Origin: Collimonas fungivorans
GTDB taxonomy: Bacteria; Pseudomonadota; Gammaproteobacteria; Burkholderiales; Burkholderiaceae_D
NCBI RefSeq assembly: GCF_001584145.1
Contig: NZ_CP013232.1
Coordinates: 4,712,001-4,776,000 of the forward strand
Direction of reading: 5' to 3'
DNA: 64,000 bases
Shown here piece after piece: positions 9,614-16,980 of this stretch. Position 1 is the stretch's first letter. Each line of letters begins with the position of its first letter. Position numbers and translations under genes: made by a program. The notes below the pieces were generated by a model. That model made no database searches. It was not told the DNA's origin and saw only the letters and a list, made by a program, of their open reading frames with translations.

Positions 9614-11101
9614 TTAAGAACGATCGGTGCCTGGCGTGCCCGCAGGCGTCGCTGGCGGAACTGCTGCCTGCTCCTTGCCATTGCGCCAGCCGCCGCCCAG
9701 GGCCTTGTAGAGCGCAATCCAGGCGGTAACGTGTTCACGTTGTACGCTGATTTGAGTCTGCTGCGCCGACAGGAAAGTCCGGCGCGCATCTTCCAGTTCA
9801 AACAGGCTGCCGCTGCCGGCCTTGAATTTGTCGTCGTTGGCGCGGAAGTAGCTCTCGTATTCCTTCGCCGCCAGCGCCGCATCGTCTTCGCGCCGCGCAG
9901 CCGCATCCAGCCGCACCAGCGCTTCTTCGATTTCACGCGCTGCGCTGCGCACCTGCAGCTGGTAGCCGGCATAGGCCTCGTCGTAACGGCCGCGCGCCAG
10001 GTCGACTTGCGCCCTGAGCAATCCGGCATCGAACAGCGGCAGCTTGAGCGAAGGACCGAACGACCAGGTGTCGGAACGGGAGCTGCTGCCGTCGAAGCGG
10101 AAGCCGCCTATGCCGATGCTGCCCAGCAGCGAAAGGCTCGGATAGCGGTTGGCCTGGGCGACATTGATCTCGGCGCTGGCGGCCGCCAGTTCGCGCTCGG
10201 CGACAGCGATGTCAGGCCGTTGCGACAAGGCCTGTGCCGGTACGCTCTCGACCACGAAGCCGCGCGGCGTTGGCAGACGCTCGTTGACCGCAAGCTTGGT
10301 GCGCAAGGCCGGTTCGGGAATGTCGGTCAGCGCCACCAGGGCCTTGATATCAAGATCGCACTCGGTACGCTGCACCACCAGTTTTTGCCGGGCGTCCGCG
10401 GTGGAGCCGTTGATCAGCGCACCGTCCGCCGGCGCCGTAAAGCCAGCCTTGACTTTCAGCGCCGTCAGCTGGGCGGTCTGTTCGCGCGACTTCAGGTCCT
10501 GCGCCAGCATCGCCGCAGTGGCCACGCAGGCGCGGTAGTTCACCAGGGTGCTGCCGACTTCCGCCGCCAGCGACACTTTGGCGCCGTACCAGTCGGCGTT
10601 GCGGGCGAACACGCGCGCATTGGCAGCTTCGGCCGTCTTGCGCTTGCCGCCAAACAGGTCAAGTTCCCAGCTGGCGTCGAAGGCGGCAGTGCTGTTGGTG
10701 GTGATGATGCTGGCGCTGCCCAGGCCGGTGGTGCCGGAGAGGGATTTGCTGCGTGTGCTGCTGGCGTCGGCGGCCACCGAAGGAAAGAGCGCACTGCCGG
10801 CGGAACCCGCCGCGGCGCGTGCCTGCGCGATACGCGCCAGGGCCTGCGCCAGACTTGGGTTGCTGGCCTGGGCCGTAGCCACCAGCTCGCTCACCAACGG
10901 GTCGTCGAACTGCGACCACCAGTCCGTCAGGTTGGCCGCAGCATTGCCATTGGCGGCGGTTGGCGGCAGGCTGGCCTGGAATTGCGGCAGCACCGCTTGT
11001 GATGAGGTAGCTGGCGTGGGCTCCTGGTAGGTAGGCCCGACAACACAGCCGGCGATCACGGACAGCAGGGGTACGCTGCCGAGCATCTTGAATAAACGCA
11101 T
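9614..11101 (-). CDS. NodT/OprM-type outer-membrane efflux lipoprotein
   Basis: A 495-residue outer-membrane factor completing the tripartite RND system. The N-terminus has a lipobox (LLSVIAGC, lipidated Cys about residue 19), followed by the family stretch VVGPTYQEP. Two repeats of the outer-membrane efflux domain cover about residues 65-260 and 280-465 (for example SQRPDIAVAERELAAASAEINVAQANRYPSLSL). It is first in the minus-strand operon channel-adaptor-pump, an order common in Burkholderiales. Confidence 0.9.
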   Translation of the reverse strand: MRLFKMLGSVPLLSVIAGCVVGPTYQEPTPATSSQAVLPQFQASLPPTAANGNAAANLTDWWSQFDDPLVSELVATAQASNPSLAQALARIAQARAAAGSAGSALFPSVAADASSTRSKSLSGTTGLGSASIITTNSTAAFDASWELDLFGGKRKTAEAANARVFARNADWYGAKVSLAAEVGSTLVNYRACVATAAMLAQDLKSREQTAQLTALKVKAGFTAPADGALINGSTADARQKLVVQRTECDLDIKALVALTDIPEPALRTKLAVNERLPTPRGFVVESVPAQALSQRPDIAVAERELAAASAEINVAQANRYPSLSLLGSIGIGGFRFDGSSSRSDTWSFGPSLKLPLFDAGLLRAQVDLARGRYDEAYAGYQLQVRSAAREIEEALVRLDAAARREDDAALAAKEYESYFRANDDKFKAGSGSLFELEDARRTFLSAQQTQISVQREHVTAWIALYKALGGGWRNGKEQAAVPPATPAGTPGTDRS

Positions 11102-11479
11102 CCTTTTCCCTTACATGATTTTTTGAGGGGCTCCCAAATGCGGGATTTTTAATTGTTTTGTGCTGCTTTACTGGGTGTAACGCTGTCTCTGGCTATTTGC
11201 TGCAACTCTCCAATGTACAGCGTGTGCCGACACTGTAAAGAGGAAAATTGCTGTCCGGTATGCGATTGCGACAAGCTGCCGAATCGTGGGGATAAACCGG
11301 CTAAAACACGGGATGAAATGCAATCGGGCCAAATCGCGGGAAATATCCGTCAAATGTTATCGAAAAACCACCATCAAGGATATTCCGTAAAATTTCTGCG
11401 CTGCAATAATAGCGTGCTTCTACCCTGTTTAGTAAGCCCCATACCACTTTAACGGCATGGCTGGCATGCCTCGGAGGGT

Positions 11480-11809
11480 CATGCATGATGCCCGGTTTTA
11501 TTTACACGATCATGAATCGATCATGAAGACACCAGGACAAGGGCCAGAATGCATAACGTAGGGTGGGCACTTGTGCCCACGCTGAATTAACTCCTCGGAT
11601 GATCGACGTTCCGCGTGGGCACGGGGTGCCCACCCTACGAGTCTGAGAATCATGCATGATGCCCGATTTTTCCACGATCATGAATCGATCATGAAGACAG
11701 CAGGACAAGGGCCGAAACGGCATGGCGTAGGGTGGGCACCTGTGTCCACTCTGAATTGGCTCCTCAAATGATCGACGTTCCGCGCAGGCACAGAGTGCCC
11801 ACCCAACGA
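11480..11809. repeat. Tandem duplication of a 160-bp unit that includes repeat pairs
   Basis: Unit 1 (about 11480-11640) and unit 2 (about 11651-11809) align along their length. Both contain ATGCATGATGCCCG, GATCATGAATCGATCATGAAGAC, GACAAGGGCC, an inverted GTAGGGTGGGCA pair (11559-11638 and 11729-11806) and GATCGACGTTCCGCG. Offsets are 169-171 bp. Unit 2 is more diverged in its palindromes (for example TGTGTCCACT). Confidence 0.8.
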
Positions 11810-11943
11810 ATCCACATCTTCGCTCTACATGTCCTTTACATGCTTGAAAACGATGTCAACGTTGAGTTGCTAAACAAAATAAACCATCTGCTTGCCGCAA
11901 ACATCCGTTCCGACGACAAAAAATGTCAGTCGTTGACCAATCA

Positions 11944-11968
11944 GTGGCAATAAATTTTTTATTGCCAC
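11944..11968. other. Perfect 11-bp palindrome with 3-base loop
   Basis: GTGGCAATAAA (11944-11954), TTT, TTTATTGCCAC (11958-11968). It lies about 150 bp upstream of the lipoprotein gene at 12117. It could be an operator or a terminator-like hairpin; the sequence does not decide between them. Confidence 0.5.
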
Positions 11969-12116
11969 CAAATGTCCAAAAAAACACCGTCAATATTGCT
12001 GGTACAACACTTGCTCATATGCAAGTTCCCGTACCGCCAGCGTGGCCCGTTTATTCAGCCAGCTAAACAAATCGTTTTTTGACGAGAACGTCATAACAAA
12101 AACAAAGGAATGCATC

Positions 12117-15100
12117 ATGAACAAAGTGCCATCTCAGCGCCGGCTGAAATTGGAGCCGAATTTCGGACCGTTATGCAAGCTGTCGACACAAATGCTGCCC
12201 CTCGCCCTGGCATTGCTGCTCGCAGCCTGCGGCGGAGGAGGCAGCGACGACCCTGCAGCCCAGGATGCCGCGGGCAAGTCGTCCAAGGCCCTGGCCGCGG
12301 CGAGCTCGGCGGCGGAAACCGTGCTGACGCCTGTGAGCGCCAGCGCCAGTTCGGCGGAACGCGGCGACCTGTCCGCCGCTGCGGCCATTGACCACAACGA
12401 GAGCACACGCTGGGGCAGCGGCTTCTCCGACGACGAATACCTGACGCTGGATTTCGGCACATCGCAGGTCATCAACCGCGTCCATATCGACTGGGAAAAC
12501 GCGCACGCTCTGCAATACCTGCTGCAGGTTTCCGACGACAACGCCAACTGGACCACGATCAAGACCGTGGACAACAGCGGCGGCGGCTCCGAAGACTGGA
12601 CCGGGCTCTCGGGCCAGGGCCGCTTCCTGCGCATGAAGGGCATCAAACGTTCGACCCAGTACGGCTATTCGATCCTGGAGATCCAGGCTTTCTCCGGCGC
12701 CCCGGTTGCGCCGCCGGTCACCGATCCTGTACCGGTGCCGGCCGACACCAGCAAACCGGGCCTGATCATCACGCCCGTCGCGGCGACTTCGTCGGCCCTG
12801 GAAAACCAAGGCTTGTCGGCGGCCATGGCGATCGACGGCAAAATGACTACGCGCTGGTCCAGCGCCTCCGAGGACGGCGCCTGGATCCAGTTCGACTTCG
12901 GCGCCAAGACGCAGGTCGGCTACATGAAGCTGCTTTGGGAAAACTCCTACGGCAAGCAGTACGCGCTGCGCGTGTCGGATGACGGCGTGACCTGGTCGCA
13001 GTTGCGCTACGTGAGCAACGGCCAGGGCGGCACCGAGGAATTCTTCAACCTCGGCGTCAATGCCCGCTATATCCGCTTGCAGGGTGTGGCCCGCGCCACG
13101 CAGTATGGCTATTCGCTGTTCGAGGTGCAGTTCAAGACGCCGGGCAGCGACAACACGCTGCCCAACAACGCCACATCGGCCCTGAAATTCCCTGCCAGCG
13201 GCAGCGGCTGGGCGCCATTGCCGGGATCGGCCGAGCCGCTGGAAACTCTGCAGTTCACGCTGCCCGACGGCACCCTGGTCACCCGCTTCGGTGCGCGCGG
13301 CCTGGCCCGCCACGGCCGCGAGCGCGGCGAGGACTGGAACGAGATCGGCTACGGCCCTAATGATACCGTCGACCCCGCCACCGGCGCAGCGGTGGACAAA
13401 GGTCCGGGCAATTACCTGACTTTTGTGCCTCAGTATTTCAAGAACCGCACCTGGGGTTTCGAGGTGGTCGACAATAGCCGCGTGGCGGGTGTGACCAAGC
13501 CGACGCTGAAAGTCAACCAGTACTTCCAGCAAGACCAGCTGCCTGGCGGCGTGGCATGGTTCCGCGCCTTCGACCGGCCTGGCGTTACCGGTTACGGCTG
13601 GATGAATCCAGGCGAGCTGGTCGACCGCAATCTCACCATCTGCCCATCCGTGCCCTACCCGCCGAACGGCAAACTGGCTAACGCCGGCATATATAACAAC
13701 GGTTGCAGCCTGATTGTCAGCGGCTACCCGGGGCATGGCGCGCTTGGCGCCGACGGCTTCCCGAATGGCGGCAACGTCCCCGGACGGCCGCTGGTGGTGG
13801 GCGACATCATCGAAGTCTCGCCATCGTTCTTCTCGACCAAGGACGCCATGCTGGCCAAAGGCGACGACGGCGGCATCCGCTACTATTCGGCCGAATGGAT
13901 CTACGTGGTGGGAACCGGCCTGCGGCCCTGGTACGGCGTACAGCCGCGCCTGAATTCGGTGCCGCTGCCGGCCGAGACCTTGTCGGGCGGGGTGGGTTCG
14001 ATATCCTACAACTACTCGGACAATGGCTTGTTCATGTTCCAGCAGCCGCAGAACAATGTCGGCATGCAGAACATGCAGCGCTTCGTCGAAGGCCGGCGCC
14101 TGGTGCATACCAACTTCACCACCGGCGACCACAACGAGCCGGGCAATGACCGCTACGCGCCGGCTGTCGGGCTGCAGGGCGGACGCTTCAACCAGTCCGC
14201 CTGTATCGCCTGCCACGTCAACAACGGCCGCAGCATCGCGCCGGGCGGATTGAACCAGCGGCTCGACAGCATGTCGGTCCGTGTCGCGATGATCGATGGC
14301 TCGGGGCAGCAGCTGCCGCATCCGCAGTACGGCACCGCGGTCCAGATGAATGGCGTGTCGGCCAGCGGAACCTCGCAGAACTGGGGCAACAGCGTCAGCG
14401 TCGGCGGCTTCGAATCGCGTTCGGTGCAGCTGGCCGACGGCACGGCAGTCGAACTGCGCAAACCGACGCTGGTCTTCGAGGGGCCGCTGCCGGATGCAGT
14501 CTCGCTGCGCGCCGCGCAACCGATGATTGGCACCGGCTTGCTGGAAGCCGTGCCGGAAGCGGACATCCTGGCGCGCGCCCGGACCGTGCCGGATGCGGAT
14601 GGCGTCAAGGGCCAGCCTAACTTCGTTTTCGATCCGGAGTCAGGCGCCGTGCGTGTGGGCCGTTTCGGCTGGAAGGCATCCAAGGCGACGCTGCGCCAGC
14701 AGGCCGCTTCCGCGCTGCTGCTGGACATGGCTGTCACATCGCCGGTCTACCCCAACCGTGCCTGCAACACCGACCCTGCCGGCTGCGCTGCCGCCGGGGC
14801 GCAAAAGGGCATCTCGGAATCCGACCTGCAATCGATTTCCAACTATCTGTCACTGGTTGGCGTGCCGGCCCAGCGCAGTATCGCCAGCGGTTTCCCCAAG
14901 GGCGTGGCGCCGCTGGATGAACACCGCGTCGATCCGGCGCAAGTAAGCACCGGCTCCAAGGTCTTCCAGGGCATACGCTGCACCGCCTGCCATGCGACAG
15001 AGATGAAGACCGGACCGGGCCATCTGTTTGCCGAGTTGCGCAACCAGACGATCCATCCCTATACCGACTTGCTGCTGCATGACATGGGCACAGACCTGGC

Positions 15101-15347
15101 CGACAAGTTTACCGAAGGCCAGGCCAAAGGCGGCATGTGGCGTACGGCGCCTTTGTGGGGTATCGGTTACACCGACAAGGTGATGGGCAACAGCGCCAAG
15201 GTCGGCTATCTGCATGATGGCCGTGCCCGCAGCCTGACCGAGGCCATCCTCTGGCACGGCGGCGAAGCGGATCGTTCCCGCCAGCGCTTCCAGGCCCTGT
15301 CGGCGACGGATCGCGATGCGCTGCTGGCTTTCCTCAAGTCGTTGTAG
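12117..15347 (+). CDS. Lipoprotein with two discoidin domains and a di-haem oxidoreductase-like domain
   Basis: A 1076-residue envelope protein. The ATG at 12117 has AAAGGAA six bases upstream. A signal peptide ends in a lipobox (LALLLAAC) followed by GGGGSDD. Two F5/8 type C (discoidin) modules follow at about residues 65-205 and 220-350 (AIDHNESTRWGSGFSDDEYLTLDFG and AIDGKMTTRWSSASEDGAWIQFDFG). The C-terminal 650 residues resemble the di-haem thiol oxidoreductase family, with two CxxCH haem sites: CIACH (about base 14206) and CTACH (about 14980), plus a late LHDGRARSLTEAILWHGGEA stretch. Discoidin modules usually bind carbohydrate, so a surface redox enzyme acting on or anchored to a polysaccharide is plausible. 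Substrate unknown. Confidence 0.82.
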   Translation: MNKVPSQRRLKLEPNFGPLCKLSTQMLPLALALLLAACGGGGSDDPAAQDAAGKSSKALAAASSAAETVLTPVSASASSAERGDLSAAAAIDHNESTRWGSGFSDDEYLTLDFGTSQVINRVHIDWENAHALQYLLQVSDDNANWTTIKTVDNSGGGSEDWTGLSGQGRFLRMKGIKRSTQYGYSILEIQAFSGAPVAPPVTDPVPVPADTSKPGLIITPVAATSSALENQGLSAAMAIDGKMTTRWSSASEDGAWIQFDFGAKTQVGYMKLLWENSYGKQYALRVSDDGVTWSQLRYVSNGQGGTEEFFNLGVNARYIRLQGVARATQYGYSLFEVQFKTPGSDNTLPNNATSALKFPASGSGWAPLPGSAEPLETLQFTLPDGTLVTRFGARGLARHGRERGEDWNEIGYGPNDTVDPATGAAVDKGPGNYLTFVPQYFKNRTWGFEVVDNSRVAGVTKPTLKVNQYFQQDQLPGGVAWFRAFDRPGVTGYGWMNPGELVDRNLTICPSVPYPPNGKLANAGIYNNGCSLIVSGYPGHGALGADGFPNGGNVPGRPLVVGDIIEVSPSFFSTKDAMLAKGDDGGIRYYSAEWIYVVGTGLRPWYGVQPRLNSVPLPAETLSGGVGSISYNYSDNGLFMFQQPQNNVGMQNMQRFVEGRRLVHTNFTTGDHNEPGNDRYAPAVGLQGGRFNQSACIACHVNNGRSIAPGGLNQRLDSMSVRVAMIDGSGQQLPHPQYGTAVQMNGVSASGTSQNWGNSVSVGGFESRSVQLADGTAVELRKPTLVFEGPLPDAVSLRAAQPMIGTGLLEAVPEADILARARTVPDADGVKGQPNFVFDPESGAVRVGRFGWKASKATLRQQAASALLLDMAVTSPVYPNRACNTDPAGCAAAGAQKGISESDLQSISNYLSLVGVPAQRSIASGFPKGVAPLDEHRVDPAQVSTGSKVFQGIRCTACHATEMKTGPGHLFAELRNQTIHPYTDLLLHDMGTDLADKFTEGQAKGGMWRTAPLWGIGYTDKVMGNSAKVGYLHDGRARSLTEAILWHGGEADRSRQRFQALSATDRDALLAFLKSL

Positions 15348-15352
15348 TTGTA

Positions 15353-15433
15353 GCGTGGGCAGGTTTTCTGCCCACGCTGTATGCACTTCTCGCATGATCG
15401 ACGGTCCGCGTGGGCACGGGGTGCCCACCCTAC
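15353..15433. repeat. GTAGGGTGGGCA inverted pair
   Basis: Copies at 15353-15377 (with a TTTTCT centre) and 15408-15433, between convergent genes. The hairpins may help transcription end on both sides. Confidence 0.8.
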
Positions 15434-15525
15434 CGGCAGCCGGCTGCTTCAAGTAATGACGCCTTGGCAAAGGGATGAATTCATTGTTTATTAGAAGCGT
15501 GGGAACAGGAATGCAAAAAAAACGC

Positions 15526-15759
15526 TCAGGCAATCCACTTCAACAACGCACTGAAAACACCTAGTGCTACTACCACTATGGCGCCAAGCTTGACAGTCAG
15601 GCTTAGCTCCAGCTCGCGTAAATCGGCCTTGGTGGCCAGCTCCGCCGATTCGTGCGCTTTTTTTACTGCATTGGAGATGGCCTCGGCCTGCAATGCCGGC
15701 ACGCCGGCCGCCTCAAGGGTTTTAACAAATTCATGTGTATCAAATGTCACCGCTGACAT
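15526..15759 (-). CDS. Small DUF1640-like coiled-coil membrane protein
   Basis: A 77-residue protein starting MSAVTFDTHEFVKTLEAAGVPALQAEAISNAVKKA. It then has a charged helix (ESAELATKADLRELELSLTVK) and one C-terminal membrane helix (LGAIVVVALGVFSALLKWIA). This organisation is typical of DUF1640 (CCDC90-like) proteins. The ATG at 15759 has AGGAGA seven bases upstream; an upstream ATG at 15807 would add 16 unlikely residues. Function unknown; it stands alone between repeats and the fimbrial operon. Confidence 0.72.
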   Translation of the reverse strand: MSAVTFDTHEFVKTLEAAGVPALQAEAISNAVKKAHESAELATKADLRELELSLTVKLGAIVVVALGVFSALLKWIA

Positions 15760-15866
15760 AGGCAAATCTCCTGTTGCAACAACTCTATCACTGAGCGTAA
15801 CACTCATTGCATATCAGGTAATCCAGTTCAGCCTAGCCTTAAAAACTATGGGTAGTCATGTCCGGC

Positions 15867-16814
15867 TCAGTTGTAGGTCATGGTGAATGTGGCAGCGCTG
15901 TTAGCCACGCCAGGGTTGACAGTGGCTGCCGTCTGGTAATACCGCGCAACCAGCGGGATGTTGTAGGTTCCTGCCGCTGCGGCAGTGCCGGTAGCGATGG
16001 GAACGCCCAAGGCAACCGGAGTACCGCCATGCACCAGCTGCACCCCCGCGCCTTGCGCGGTCGTGCCGGCCGAAGGAGACAATGCCAACACGCCCGCGAT
16101 GCCGGAACTGTCGTGAGTGCCGTCCAGCGTGATATTGACCCTGGTTCCGGCATCACAATCAAGAGCAACGTTAAAATTGGAGCCGGGCGTCTCCACAGTG
16201 GCGCCGGGACCGGTAAACCTGTTCAGATTGACGTCCCCCAGCGGCACCGAGATCGCGGCGTTGGAGACGGAACAAGAGACAGGAACGATTTGTCCCCCGC
16301 TTCCTGCATTGATATAAGTAATCCAATAGTTGCTCTTAACAGCAAAACCCGCATACCGGCCCAGAGTTATCTGTCCAGCAGAAACAGGGCCGGTTTTGAT
16401 CAGTTCGACGGTCCAATTTGCATTAATCAATGAAAAGGTTCCAGCGATGGTAGCTAGCTCAAATGGAACAACTCGTGGAGTGGTCTGGTTGACAAACGTA
16501 ATACGGATTCCGACACCCGCCACATTTGTCGGGGCAATGCCACTCACTGGAACCCAGCCGTTTGTATAGGCCGAATTTAATAAAGTGCTAGCGCCTGTAC
16601 AACTCAGATACTCCTGGGTGCCGGCCACCAAAGGTGTAATTATTGAAGATATAGTGCTGCCAACCGGCAAATCTCTTTGAACAGGGATGGTCGCAGGGAA
16701 GTTGAAGGTTATTGTTTTCCCGCTCCATCCGTTGAGAGCAGAACACGCAGCCATCGAGGGCAATGAGTAGGTCGCCAATAAACAAGCTACCCCGGTTAAT
16801 AATATTTTCTTCAT
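15867..16814 (-). CDS. Fimbrial tip adhesin / minor pilin
   Basis: A 315-residue secreted protein, last gene of the chaperone-usher operon. Signal peptide MKKILLTGVACLLATYSLPSMA is followed by ACSALNGW. The N-terminal half would be the receptor-binding lectin domain. The C-terminal half is a pilin domain (VSCSVSNAAISVPLGDV...VALDCDAGTRVNITLDG) ending FTMTYN, which fits the donor-strand pattern recognised by PapD-like chaperones. Two-domain architecture and position make a tip adhesin the best call. Receptor unknown. The ATG at 16814 begins the clear signal peptide. Confidence 0.8.
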   Translation of the reverse strand: MKKILLTGVACLLATYSLPSMAACSALNGWSGKTITFNFPATIPVQRDLPVGSTISSIITPLVAGTQEYLSCTGASTLLNSAYTNGWVPVSGIAPTNVAGVGIRITFVNQTTPRVVPFELATIAGTFSLINANWTVELIKTGPVSAGQITLGRYAGFAVKSNYWITYINAGSGGQIVPVSCSVSNAAISVPLGDVNLNRFTGPGATVETPGSNFNVALDCDAGTRVNITLDGTHDSSGIAGVLALSPSAGTTAQGAGVQLVHGGTPVALGVPIATGTAAAAGTYNIPLVARYYQTAATVNPGVANSAATFTMTYN

Positions 16815-16860
16815 GCAATGGCTCTCTATATAAAATTTCTTCGTTCGATATCTAAAAGCA

Positions 16861-16957
16861 GTAGGGTGGGCACCCGTGCCCACGCAGTGCCCCAGGCGTT
16901 CGTGCCGCGAGCGTTCGAGCTACGTACCGTCCGCGTGGGCACAGGTGCCCACCCTAC
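16861..16957. repeat. GTAGGGTGGGCA inverted pair
   Basis: Copies at 16861-16885 and 16933-16957, between usher and tip adhesin genes of the fimbrial operon. Hairpins here could set the ratio of downstream adhesin message. Confidence 0.85.
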
Positions 16958-16980
16958 CTGCTCGCATGCAAGACAATCGC

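Larger units (their letters stand above)
11102..12116. other. 1-kb intergenic region without a supportable gene
   Basis: Short open frames here look neither conserved nor well translated, and I call none. Contents: the probable RND operon promoter region next to 11101, a tandem 160-bp duplication (11480-11809) containing GTAGGGTGGGCA pairs, and a palindrome at 11944-11968. The last 150 bases are AT-rich and probably hold the promoter of the lipoprotein gene at 12117. Confidence 0.6.

Noticed and set aside
11153..11452. 99-codon Cys-rich frame upstream of the RND operon
   Set aside because: No convincing start signal, no family resemblance, and it lies where the RND operon promoter should be.
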